Source of the DNA: Microbulbifer elongatus
Lineage (GTDB): Bacteria; Pseudomonadota; Gammaproteobacteria; Pseudomonadales; Cellvibrionaceae
NCBI RefSeq assembly: GCF_021165935.1
Contig: NZ_CP088953.1
Span: forward strand, 2,899,501-2,963,500
DNA length: 64,000 bases
Direction: 5' to 3'
Shown piece after piece: positions 43,334-51,947 of this stretch. The position numbers and the translations under genes are program-made. Under the pieces are notes generated by a model, which was given only the letters and a program-made list of their open reading frames with translations, was not told the origin of the DNA and made no database searches. Numbering within the stretch: position 1 is the stretch's first letter; every line of letters begins with the position of its first letter.

Positions 43334-44769
43334 GCAGGCCTGCGCTCGTCACCGCCATTGGCCGGTGTTAAGCCGAATATTTCTGGCAATACCGCCAGTG
43401 CCTGCCGGCGCGCCTGGCTCCAGGGGTGTGCAAAGCTGAGTCTCAGACAATTCCCAAACTGACCCGATGCAGAAAACAGAGGGCCGGGGGTGATCACCAC
43501 GCCCTGCGCCAGCGCTCGTGAATACGCCGCCAGTGTGTCAATTCCCTCTGGCAGTTCAACCCATACCGCAAGCCCGCCATCGGGCACACTGACGCGGACA
43601 TCACCAGGCCAGTCATCCAGCATTGTGCGCAACTGATCACGTTGTTCCCGCAACCTGCCCCGTTCGCGACGCAGGTGCGCTGCATAACCGCCATCCGCCA
43701 AAAAGGCGGCGACACCCTGTTGCACCGAGCGGCTGCCGGCCAGCTGGGTAACCAGTTTGATCTGCAGTATTCTGTCGTGCCACCGCGCGCCGGAAATCCA
43801 GCCCAGGCGCAAATCCCGGGAAAGGCTTTTTGAGAAGGAGCTGCAAAGAATGACACGCTGATACCGGTCCATCCCCTTGAGGGGATCGGGTACCGACGTA
43901 AAGCCGGTATCCCCATAAATGTCATCTTCGATCACTGCCAGATCGAATTCATCCGCCAGCGCCAGCAACCGCTGTTTGGCCGCATCCGGCATCAGTGCCC
44001 CACCGGGTGTAGCGAACGATGGCGATACGATACAGGCACGGACCGGCCAGCGCTGTAACACCGCATGCAGCGCCTCCAGATCCATTCCGCAATCGACCGC
44101 AGAGGGTATTTCAATCACCTGCAGCTCGAGATGCTCGAGCAGTTGCATCACACCGTAGAACCCCGGCGACTCAACCGCCACGATATCCCCCCGGCTGCAG
44201 CTCGCCATCAATGCGAGAAAAAGGGCATTCTGGCAGCCGGACGTGATGCACAGCGCATCGACACCAAGCCGGCAGCCGCGCCGCGCCATGCCAACCGTAA
44301 GCTGCTCCCGCAACCCGATGTCACCAGCAGGCGCATCGTAATACTGATAGCTGCCCTGGGACGGCCGGCGCAATGCCCGGGCAATCGCGCGGTTCGATGC
44401 GACAATGCCCGGAGGTGGAGCCGTTTCATGCAATGCAGGCAACAGATCAAATGCGGCGTTGCGCCCCATGATATCCAGCAGCAGCTCGTTCACGGTAACC
44501 GGCCGCGGCGGCTCGATACGCGCACGACTCACCGGCTGCGCAACATTAAGCGGACGAACCGCAACGAAGTGACCGGCCTTCGGACGTGTTTCAATCAGCC
44601 CTCGAGATTCGAGTCGTTGCAACGCGTGCTGTACCGTGGCCTTCGACAGCCCGTGCTCACGGCACAGAGCACGGATAGACGGCAATCGCTCGCCACTGCC
44701 CCAGCGCTGTTCGCGAATCCCCTGCTCCAGCCACGTTTCCAGTGCCTCGTAGCGGAATTGTATTCCCAT
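43330..44769 (-). CDS. MocR-type GntR/aminotransferase transcription regulator
   Basis: 479 aa from the ATG at 44769 with GGAG nine bases upstream (a GTG at 44784 is the alternative). N-terminal winged helix: SGERLPSIRALCREHGLSKA and QHALQRLESRGLIETRPKAG. The fold-type I aminotransferase domain carries the PLP lysine in LCSSFSKSLSRDLRLGWISG. It also has SPSFATPGG and IEDDIYGD. MocR proteins sense PLP-linked metabolites and often regulate a divergent gene. The divergent neighbour is ccoG, 144 bp away, so that gene or autoregulation is the likeliest target. Confidence 0.9.
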   Translation of the reverse strand: MGIQFRYEALETWLEQGIREQRWGSGERLPSIRALCREHGLSKATVQHALQRLESRGLIETRPKAGHFVAVRPLNVAQPVSRARIEPPRPVTVNELLLDIMGRNAAFDLLPALHETAPPPGIVASNRAIARALRRPSQGSYQYYDAPAGDIGLREQLTVGMARRGCRLGVDALCITSGCQNALFLALMASCSRGDIVAVESPGFYGVMQLLEHLELQVIEIPSAVDCGMDLEALHAVLQRWPVRACIVSPSFATPGGALMPDAAKQRLLALADEFDLAVIEDDIYGDTGFTSVPDPLKGMDRYQRVILCSSFSKSLSRDLRLGWISGARWHDRILQIKLVTQLAGSRSVQQGVAAFLADGGYAAHLRRERGRLREQRDQLRTMLDDWPGDVRVSVPDGGLAVWVELPEGIDTLAAYSRALAQGVVITPGPLFSASGQFGNCLRLSFAHPWSQARRQALAVLPEIFGLTPANGGDERRPA

Positions 44770-44913
44770 ACCGGCCGTCTCCACTGGCTTGTCTCGCGTC
44801 CCGCCCCCAAGGCGGTCGCCAATCTGTACCCATTATATTTATTTTTTCTATACCTGACCCCATTCGCGTTTGACCGGTAGCCTCCCTGGCAAACTTGTTG
44901 TGGATGACTCACG

Positions 44914-46263
44914 ATGGAAAAAATCCCTGTGGTGCAGGACATACCAGCGCCAGAAGGCAAACTGCACGTCCGGCTCACCGAAGGCCGGTTTCAGAATGTA
45001 CGCAGGCTGACCAGCTGGCCCCTGTTGGCTCTGTTTTTTTCCCTTGTCTGGATCGAGTCGAACGGGGAACCCTGGCTACTGTTTTCGTTTGAGCAACACC
45101 GTATCCTGCTCTTTGGCAATGCCATTTCCTGGCGCGACCTCTCACTGCTGGCGGGCCTGCTGATTGCCGCCGCGGCCCTTCTGTTCTTTGTCGCCGTTGC
45201 CTGGGGCCGCGTGTGGTGTGGCTTCGCCTGCCCGCAAAGCATATGGACGTGGATGTTTATCCGCATCGAAAACATCACCGAGGGCAGCGCGCACACCCGC
45301 GCGCGCCAGGCTCGCCAGCCCATTACGGGTGGGCTGGCGAGCCGGCGCCTGGTGAAGCATCTGCTCTGGCTCGCCCTGGCGCTCGCCACCAGTGCCACCT
45401 TTGTGGGTTACTTTGTACCGATTCGGCAAATTATTAACGCCAGCGCACAATTTCAGCTATCCGTCGATATTGCGGCCTGGATAGGCATCATCGCACTGCT
45501 GACGTACCTCAATGCCGGCCTGGTGCGTGAAAAGATCTGCCTGCACGCATGTCCCTATGCGCGCTTCCAGAGTGTGATGTTCGACGCGGATACGCAGACC
45601 GTCAGCTATGACCAAAGTCGCGGCGAGCCCCGCGTGAGCCGCCGAAAAGGCGACGGTAGCGCTGGCGATTGTGTCGACTGCGGAATCTGCCAGCAGGTTT
45701 GCCCCACAGGCATCGATATCCGCAATGGATTGCAAGCGGCCTGCATTGATTGCGGCGCCTGTATTGACGGCTGTGACCAGGTGATGAAAAAGCTCGGGCG
45801 GCCGCCGGGGCTGATCCGTTTTACTTCGGAGTCCCGGCTACAGGGGCAGCCTGGCCGGGTTCTCCGCCCGAGGCTCACCGGCTATGCGCTTGTTATGGTG
45901 AGTGCATTTGCCGGAGTGATTTTCGGGTTCACCGATACCACCGAGCTGCTGATCGAAATTCGGCGCGATCGCACCGCGCTGTTTCGGCAAATGGACCGGA
46001 ACACCGTCTGCAATCACTACCAGATCAAGGTAGAGGGGTATCAGAAACAATCTAACAGCGTCCTGGTCACACTGGCGGAGCCGGCAGAGTTCACACTGTT
46101 CGGCCCACCGGCTATAGACCTTTCCGAGAACAGTGCGAACTGGCTACCCTATCGTATATGCGCGACCATCCCACAACCGGTCAAGCGGACCCTGGTGTTC
46201 CGGTTTATCAACGGTGACTCCGAAGCCCGCAAAGAAACCACATTTCTCACACACCGCTTTTGA
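44914..46263 (+). CDS. ccoG: CcoG/RdxA-type membrane ferredoxin (cbb3 oxidase accessory protein)
   Basis: 449 aa. Membrane helices surround GRVWCGFACPQSIWTWMF (near 104). A dicluster ferredoxin region has CVDCGICQQVCPTGID and ACIDCGACIDGCDQV (about 252-290). The C-terminal beta-rich periplasmic domain is typical of FixG. CcoG is thought to help copper delivery or reduction for cbb3-type cytochrome oxidase. Here it stands alone, without ccoNOPQ or ccoHIS in the window, and is divergent from a MocR gene. Confidence 0.92.
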   Translation: MEKIPVVQDIPAPEGKLHVRLTEGRFQNVRRLTSWPLLALFFSLVWIESNGEPWLLFSFEQHRILLFGNAISWRDLSLLAGLLIAAAALLFFVAVAWGRVWCGFACPQSIWTWMFIRIENITEGSAHTRARQARQPITGGLASRRLVKHLLWLALALATSATFVGYFVPIRQIINASAQFQLSVDIAAWIGIIALLTYLNAGLVREKICLHACPYARFQSVMFDADTQTVSYDQSRGEPRVSRRKGDGSAGDCVDCGICQQVCPTGIDIRNGLQAACIDCGACIDGCDQVMKKLGRPPGLIRFTSESRLQGQPGRVLRPRLTGYALVMVSAFAGVIFGFTDTTELLIEIRRDRTALFRQMDRNTVCNHYQIKVEGYQKQSNSVLVTLAEPAEFTLFGPPAIDLSENSANWLPYRICATIPQPVKRTLVFRFINGDSEARKETTFLTHRF

Positions 46264-46290
46264 CCGAAGGGGTCCCGCAATACCCAGGCG

Positions 46291-46698
46291 CTAAACCTGG
46301 ACAATCACGTTGCGGGTACCCCGGTGGTGTCGATGCTCCCACAGATAGATCCCCTGCCAGGTCCCTAGCAACAGGCGACCGTCTTGCATCGGAATGCCGA
46401 GGCTGCAGGCGGTAAGGGAGGCTTTGATGTGGGCCGGCATATCGTCCGGCCCCTCGAGTGTATGGGTATAGAGGGGATCACTTTCCGGGACCAGGCGATT
46501 CAGCCAGTTTTCCAGATCCACCCGCGCACTGGGGTCGGCATTCTCCTGAATCAGCAGGCTCGCCGACGTATGCTGGATAAACAGCGTGCACAGGCCGCTG
46601 CCGAATACATTCTGACCGGCCAGCCAGCGGTTTACGTCCGCGGTAAACTCGTGCAGCCCCTGGCCATTCACTACAATTTCCAGCTTACCAAGCGCCAT
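46291..46698 (-). CDS. yjbQ: YjbQ family protein (UPF0047)
   Basis: 135 aa from the ATG at 46698, preceded by AGGAG at eight bases; a longer frame adds ten residues. CTLFIQHTSASLLIQENADPSARVDLE minus its ends is the family signature, with the three conserved histidines in IQHTSA, THTLEGPDDMPAH and WEHRHH. Trimeric beta/alpha proteins; thiamine-phosphate synthase-like activity has been reported for E. coli YjbQ, but the physiological role is unclear. Confidence 0.9.
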   Translation of the reverse strand: MALGKLEIVVNGQGLHEFTADVNRWLAGQNVFGSGLCTLFIQHTSASLLIQENADPSARVDLENWLNRLVPESDPLYTHTLEGPDDMPAHIKASLTACSLGIPMQDGRLLLGTWQGIYLWEHRHHRGTRNVIVQV

Positions 46699-46753
46699 AC
46701 CCTGTCTCCTGTCTGTATCTTCTGGCAACCGTTTATCTGGAGGCCGCTTCCGC

Positions 46754-46759
46754 TATAAT
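46754..46759 (+). promoter_or_regulatory. Predicted -10 element of trmA
   Basis: Consensus TATAAT followed by the very GC-rich discriminator CCGCGCCCCG. No good -35 at the usual distance (GTTTAT region). A GC-rich discriminator is expected of stringently controlled stable-RNA-like promoters, which is how the E. coli trmA promoter is described. Confidence 0.5.
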
Positions 46760-46832
46760 CCGCGCCCCGACACTCCCCGACCGGGATTCGGTCGGTCCCG
46801 CAGCAACATTTTCAACAACCACGGCTTCACAC

Positions 46833-47921
46833 ATGGCACTCCACCGCGTAAACACCGACGACTACCAGCAACAACTGGACCAGAAAGTGGCCCGTCTGCG
46901 GGACGCCTACGCCCCCTATACCACTCTGGAGCCGGAAGTATTCCCCTCGCCGCCCAGCCACTACCGCCTGCGCGCCGAGTTCAAAATGTGGCAGGAAGGT
47001 GGCCGCGTCGACTACGCCATGTACAAACAGGGGGAATATAAAAAGCCGTTTGTCATTCAAGAGTTTACCGTGGGCTCTGAACGGATCAACGCCTTGATGC
47101 CGCCGTTACTGGAGGCGATCAATGCCAGTGAAACCTTGCGCAAGCGCCTGTTCTGCACCGAATTCCTCACCACCCTCAGTGGTGATGCGCTGATCACACT
47201 GATCTACCACAAACCGCTGGATGCAGTGTGGGAAGCGGAGGCGCGCGCTTTGCAGAAGAAGCTGGGCGTGCCGATTCTCGGCCGCTCGCGCAAGCAGAAG
47301 GTGGTGCTGGAACGGGACTACGTGATCGAAAAGCTCGACATCCACGGCCGCACTTATCAGTACAAGCAGGTGGAAGGCAGCTTCACTCAACCCAATGGGG
47401 AAATCTGTCGCGCTATGATCGGTTGGGCCAAGAGCTGCTGTAAAGACCAGGCCGCTGACCTTCTCGAGCTCTACTGTGGTAATGGCAACTTCACCATTCC
47501 ACTGGCTGAGAATTTCCGTCAGGTACTTGCCACCGAGATCTCCAAAGTGTCGGTAAACGCCGCGCAGGAGAACATCGCGGCCAATGGCGTGGAAAACCTG
47601 GCCATTGTGCGCCTATCGAGTGAAGAATTTACCCAGGCCATCGACAAGGTGCGGCCGTTCCGACGCCTGAAAGATATTGATCTGGATAGCTATGAGTTTT
47701 CCACCGTACTGGTCGATCCCCCCCGTGCCGGGCTGGACGCGGATACCTGCGCGATGATCGCGCGCTTTCCGCGTATTCTGTACATCTCCTGCAACCCGGA
47801 GACTCAGCTGGAGAATCTGGCAGAACTGACCAAAACCCACCGCATTGCGCGTTTTGCGATTTTCGACCAATTTCCGTATACGGATCATACGGAGTCTGGG
47901 GTTTTGCTGGTGAAAAGGTAA
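46833..47921 (+). CDS. trmA: tRNA (uracil-5-)-methyltransferase
   Basis: 362 aa. An RNA-binding N-terminal domain precedes a class I methyltransferase fold. The SAM site is LLELYCGNGNFTIPLAENF, VLVDPPRAGLD is the RNA m5U motif, and the nucleophilic cysteine is near residue 320 in LYISCNPETQLENL. The C-terminal FDQFPYTDHTESGVLL is the closing motif. It makes T54 in tRNAs. No TRAM domain, which points to TrmA rather than RlmCD. Confidence 0.96.
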   Translation: MALHRVNTDDYQQQLDQKVARLRDAYAPYTTLEPEVFPSPPSHYRLRAEFKMWQEGGRVDYAMYKQGEYKKPFVIQEFTVGSERINALMPPLLEAINASETLRKRLFCTEFLTTLSGDALITLIYHKPLDAVWEAEARALQKKLGVPILGRSRKQKVVLERDYVIEKLDIHGRTYQYKQVEGSFTQPNGEICRAMIGWAKSCCKDQAADLLELYCGNGNFTIPLAENFRQVLATEISKVSVNAAQENIAANGVENLAIVRLSSEEFTQAIDKVRPFRRLKDIDLDSYEFSTVLVDPPRAGLDADTCAMIARFPRILYISCNPETQLENLAELTKTHRIARFAIFDQFPYTDHTESGVLLVKR

Positions 47922-47949
47922 AGGGCTAATAGTAAAGCCCGGAACAGCT

Positions 47950-48020
47950 GGATCCCGGATCAAGTCCGGGATGACTCGGTGAAGGAATGACAGTCGTCAT
48001 ACCGGCGCAGGCCGGTATCC
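47950..48020. repeat. Pair of REP-like palindromes (BIME-like) after trmA
   Basis: ATCCCGGA-TCAAG-TCCGGGAT at 47952-47972 and ATACCGGC-GCAG-GCCGGTAT at 47999-48018 are two GC-rich hairpins. Each is flanked by ATGAC or GTCAT on the inner side. They sit between the convergent trmA and DUF2489 genes. Similar palindromes are widespread extragenic repeats in proteobacteria. Confidence 0.7.
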
Positions 48021-48056
48021 GGCCACACCGAACCCGACCGGTTTCTCTCAACGTTA

Positions 48057-48521
48057 TTAAAAACTCCGCCCCAAGATCCGCTTGGCCGCATCCAGTGCGA
48101 AGTCCCGATATTCCCCCTCAATCCGCAGCATCTCTTTCTCGAATGCAAACTGCTCCTTGCGGGAGAGTTTTTTCCAGTCTTCCAGTATCGGAATGTGACT
48201 GGTTTTATCGGCAACCTTATAAAACGCGACAAATTCCTCTTTCACCGTCGGATCTACCTGCAATGAATCCAGCAGCACACGGATACGCAGGGAGGCTTCT
48301 GTCAGCCCAACCCCCTCTTCCAGCAGGGTTTTGGCAATGATCTGGATACTATTGTTTACCCGCTCCCGCTGCGCATCGGCTGCTGCTTCGAGCTCCGCCA
48401 GCTGCTGGGCCTGACGCTTGCGGGCGGTGCGCAGTTCGAGACAGTAATAGGTGGCGATGGCAGAAAGCACGAGAATAATCAGCCCGGCAACTACCAGGGT
48501 CCACACGGGTACTTCGGTCAT
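48057..48521 (-). CDS. DUF2489 family membrane protein
   Basis: 154 aa. One N-terminal helix (WTLVVAGLIILVLSAIATYY) and a coiled-coil-prone stretch (LRTARKRQAQQLAELEAAAD) precede a helical domain with VKEEFVAFYKVADKTSHIPI and FEKEMLRIEGEYRDFALDAA. Matches the DUF2489 layout; function unknown. It overlaps the upstream AEC transporter gene by four bases. Confidence 0.75.
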   Translation of the reverse strand: MTEVPVWTLVVAGLIILVLSAIATYYCLELRTARKRQAQQLAELEAAADAQRERVNNSIQIIAKTLLEEGVGLTEASLRIRVLLDSLQVDPTVKEEFVAFYKVADKTSHIPILEDWKKLSRKEQFAFEKEMLRIEGEYRDFALDAAKRILGRSF

Positions 48522-49462
48522 GGGAGATTTACCTTCAACAGGGCCAACCCGAGGCTGGCGGTAACAATGGAAAATAACGTGCTGATCGCAATGATATTGG
48601 CAGCCAACTGACTGTTGCCCCCCAGTGCGCGCGCCATGATAAACGACGCAGAGGCCGTGGGTGTTGCTGCCAGCAGGAACAGCACCGCCATCGCCTGGGC
48701 GTCCAGACGGAACAGCAGCCCAGCCCCCAATAGCACCAGTGGCGCGATCAGTAATTTAAACGCGCTTGCGGCAAAGGCCGCGAACGAACTGCGCCGTAGC
48801 ATGCTGAGATCCAGCGTAGCGCCGATACACAGCAGTGCCAGCGGCAAGGTCACGGACGCCAGGTATTCCCCGGTCTGAACGACCATTTGCGGCAGTTTCA
48901 AACCCACCGCCTTCGCCACAAGCGCCGCGACAATGGCGACAATCAGTGGGTTTTTGGCGATATCCGTCAGCAGCTTGCGCCAGCTGAATCTGGCTTTCTG
49001 GGAATACACCGCGAACAATGCCACCGCAGCGATATTGTAAAAAATGGTGATGACGGCCATCAGCAGCGCGGCCTGCGCCAGCCCCGCAGGGCCGTATGCA
49101 TTGGCCGCCCACGCCAGGCCGATGATACCCAGGTTGCCGCGGAAGACCCCCTGAATAAACGCGCTGCGGTCACCATACGCCAGCGGACGCGCAACCACCC
49201 AGGCCAGCGGAACCGTCAGCATGGTACCGAGCAACCCCGCCAGCAGCAGCGGCCACTCCTCAGCGAGGTGCGCATCGGATCCAAAAATGTTGAAAAACAA
49301 CAGCGCCGGCAGGGTGACCAGAAACACCAGTTTTGATGCGTCGTCGACAAACGATTCGCTGAGAAGCCTGACCCGGGCAAGACCGTAGCCCACCAGTAAC
49401 GTGAGAAAAATCGGCGCCGTGACTGCGAGGGCGAAAGAAAACGTTTCAAAAATCGCGTCCAA
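48518..49462 (-). CDS. AEC family (auxin efflux carrier-like) transporter
   Basis: 314 aa with ten hydrophobic helices in two groups of five. FLTLLVGYGLARVRLLSE at the start, the central NLGIIGLAWAANAYG and the late TPTASASFIMARALGG are characteristic of bacterial malate/auxin-type permeases. Substrate unknown. It lies four bases after rmuC and overlaps the DUF2489 gene, so the three are one operon. Confidence 0.88.
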   Translation of the reverse strand: MDAIFETFSFALAVTAPIFLTLLVGYGLARVRLLSESFVDDASKLVFLVTLPALLFFNIFGSDAHLAEEWPLLLAGLLGTMLTVPLAWVVARPLAYGDRSAFIQGVFRGNLGIIGLAWAANAYGPAGLAQAALLMAVITIFYNIAAVALFAVYSQKARFSWRKLLTDIAKNPLIVAIVAALVAKAVGLKLPQMVVQTGEYLASVTLPLALLCIGATLDLSMLRRSSFAAFAASAFKLLIAPLVLLGAGLLFRLDAQAMAVLFLLAATPTASASFIMARALGGNSQLAANIIAISTLFSIVTASLGLALLKVNLP

Positions 49463-49465
49463 AAC

Positions 49466-50854
49466 TTATTCCGCTTCGCTCTCGGCAGCCAGCGCACGCT
49501 CCTGTTCCGGTGATGGCAGCTTGTGGCTGTCTTCCGCTTTCTCTCGCAGGTCCGCTGCAATCTGCTTGCGGGTCTTGGCGCCGAGTTTGCGCAGACTGTC
49601 GATACGCTTCACCGCGTTGCCGCGACCGGTCGCCAGGCGTTTATAAGTTTCCTGATAGGCCTCATCGGCCTGACGGATCCGGCTGCCGAGGTTGTCCAGG
49701 GATTCCAGCACCAGGGCAAACTGGTCGTGCAGCTTACCCGCTTCATCGGCAATTTTTTCAGCGTTCTTGTTCTGCTTTTCGTAACGCCAGATATTTTCCA
49801 CCGTGCGCAGGGTCGCCATCAGGGTGGTGGGACTGACCAGAACAATCTGACGCTCATAGGCAAACCGGAACATCTCCGGGTCTGCCTGCATGGCGAGCAT
49901 ATAGGCGGCTTCGATCGGAACAAAAATAAACACGAAGTCGAGAGTGCGCACGCCTTCCAGCTGTTCGTAGGCCTTTTTGTTGAGGCCGGTAATATGGGCG
50001 CGCAGTGAATTCACGTGCTGTTTCAGGGCCGCAGCGCGCTCCTCGTCGGTTTCTGCCGACGCATAGCGTTCGTAGTCCACCAGCGACACCTTGGAATCGA
50101 TGATCAGGTCTTTGTTTTCGGGCAGACGCACGATCACATCCGGCTGACGGCGACGGCCATCACTGGTAAAGCTGACCTGGGTTTCGTACTCACGCCCCTT
50201 CTGCAGGCCGGACTCTTCCAGCAGGCGCTCCAGCACGACTTCGCCCCAGTTGCCCTGAATCTTGCGGTCGCCCTTGAGTGCGGAGGTGAGGTTGAGTGCT
50301 TCGTCACTGATACGCTGGGTTTGCTCACGCAGCGCCTTGATTTGCCCCATCAGACTATTGCGCTCGGCATTCTCGCGGTCATACACATGCTCCACCCGTT
50401 TGCGAAAGTCCCCCAACTGGCGTTCCAGCGGGTCGAGGCTCTTGCGCAGGCTGTCTTCGCTACGGCGCTGAAAGGCCTGCTGCTTCTCTTCGAATATACG
50501 GTTGGCCAGATTCTCAAACTGCTGGGCCATGCTGGCGCGGGTTTGTTCGAGTTGCTGCTTCTGCTCGGCGAGGGCGGCCTCCCCTTTCTCCACCAGCACC
50601 TGATAGCGGGCCAGCTGGCTGGATTTGGCTTCCAGTTCCGAGCGCAACTGCTGGATATCCAGTTCGTGGCGGGAAGCCTGTTCGCGGCTGCTGGCGAGCT
50701 GCGCCTGAGCCACCTGATGCTCCCCCTGTAACGCCAGCAACCGCCGGTAGACGGTGGCGCGACCAGCCCACGCAGAGATGGTCACCAACAGTACCACCGC
50801 TACGCCCACCAGCGCCGCTTGCTCTAGAGTGACCTGGAGAGGAAACGAAATCAT
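49466..50854 (-). CDS. rmuC: DNA recombination protein RmuC
   Basis: 462 aa. One N-terminal helix (LVGVAVVLLVTISAWA), a coiled coil (about 35-165), and then the PD-(D/E)XK-like RmuC domain with GNWGEVVLERLLEESGLQKG, DVIVRLPENKDLIIDSKVSL and FVFIFVPIEAAYMLAM. RmuC limits recombination at inverted repeats. Possible nuclease residues are E in GEVVLERL and D/K in IIDSKVS. Divergent from murI. Confidence 0.94.
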   Translation of the reverse strand: MISFPLQVTLEQAALVGVAVVLLVTISAWAGRATVYRRLLALQGEHQVAQAQLASSREQASRHELDIQQLRSELEAKSSQLARYQVLVEKGEAALAEQKQQLEQTRASMAQQFENLANRIFEEKQQAFQRRSEDSLRKSLDPLERQLGDFRKRVEHVYDRENAERNSLMGQIKALREQTQRISDEALNLTSALKGDRKIQGNWGEVVLERLLEESGLQKGREYETQVSFTSDGRRRQPDVIVRLPENKDLIIDSKVSLVDYERYASAETDEERAAALKQHVNSLRAHITGLNKKAYEQLEGVRTLDFVFIFVPIEAAYMLAMQADPEMFRFAYERQIVLVSPTTLMATLRTVENIWRYEKQNKNAEKIADEAGKLHDQFALVLESLDNLGSRIRQADEAYQETYKRLATGRGNAVKRIDSLRKLGAKTRKQIAADLREKAEDSHKLPSPEQERALAAESEAE

Positions 50855-51015
50855 AGAAAACTCTTAAACTTATTGAGACGGCCCGGATTACCCGGGCGAC
50901 GCGCTGAGGACAAATGACCTGCCAGTCCCGGCGCTGAATGCGGTATTCTTGGCCCGATTAGCGCGCCCCGCCAATATATGCCGGGCTGCGGAAGTGAGGG
51001 AAACAGGTTCTCGTT

Positions 51016-51840
51016 ATGCCCAATGGAAGCGGCCATTCTAACAAGGCCCCCAGCGCATTGATATTCGATTCCGGTGTCGGTGCCATCAGCATCGCCCGTG
51101 AGGTTCGCCGGCAGATTCCGGCACTCACCCTGCATTTTGGGGTGGATAACGGCTTTTATCCCTACGGCACCAAGAGCGAGGAAGCGCTCCGCCCGCGGAT
51201 CGTCGAACAGGCCTCGGCGATGATGGCCGCCACCGGGGCGGATATTCTGGTGGTCGGCTGTAATACCGCCAGCACCCTCGCCCTGCCACAGCTGCGTGAA
51301 GTGCTGCCACAACCGGTCGTCGGTGTAGTGCCTGCAATCAAGCCCGCGGCCCAGGAGACCGAAAGCGGCGTGATCGCCCTGATCGCCACCGAGGGTACCG
51401 TCAATCGCCGCTATACCCGCGAGCTGATCGAGCAGTTTGCCAATGGCCATCGCGTAATCAACGTTCCCGCTCCCGAACTGGTACGATTGGCAGAAGCCAA
51501 ACTGCGCGGTGAGCGCATCACAGCCACCGACCTGGACCCGGTACTGCGCCGAATCTTTCACACCGCCGGCGGCGACCGGGTCGACACCGCGGTGCTCGCC
51601 TGCACCCATTTCCCCCTGTTGCGGGAAGAGCTCGATCGATTTGCACCCCGGCAAATCCGCTGGCTCGATTCCGGCCCGGCGATCGCCCGTCGCGTGCAAT
51701 GGTGGCTGGATGAACTACACCTTGTTCTGCCCGAGCGGGCGGAGGCCAGTCAGCTCCTGAGCAGTGCCGCGGATTCCGACGGGCAAATCGCCCTCGCCTT
51801 CGCGGAGTTCTCACCGGCGCCGCGCTTACCGGTCAGCTGA
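51016..51840 (+). CDS. murI: Glutamate racemase
   Basis: 274 aa. The two catalytic cysteines are in VVGCNTASTLALPQLR and VLACTHFPLLREEL, and the N-terminal acid pair in LIFDSGVGAISIARE. It makes D-glutamate for peptidoglycan. Followed 108 bases downstream by the AddB-like gene. Confidence 0.95.
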   Translation: MPNGSGHSNKAPSALIFDSGVGAISIAREVRRQIPALTLHFGVDNGFYPYGTKSEEALRPRIVEQASAMMAATGADILVVGCNTASTLALPQLREVLPQPVVGVVPAIKPAAQETESGVIALIATEGTVNRRYTRELIEQFANGHRVINVPAPELVRLAEAKLRGERITATDLDPVLRRIFHTAGGDRVDTAVLACTHFPLLREELDRFAPRQIRWLDSGPAIARRVQWWLDELHLVLPERAEASQLLSSAADSDGQIALAFAEFSPAPRLPVS

Positions 51841-51947
51841 TCGGTGCCGAAAAAGGCGACCGATGGCCGTTGACAGTCTCCACGTAAACCGCGACTGTTA
51901 TCCGCTCTACACGCTTGACCAACTCCCAGACCCAGGTTTGCCCCTTC

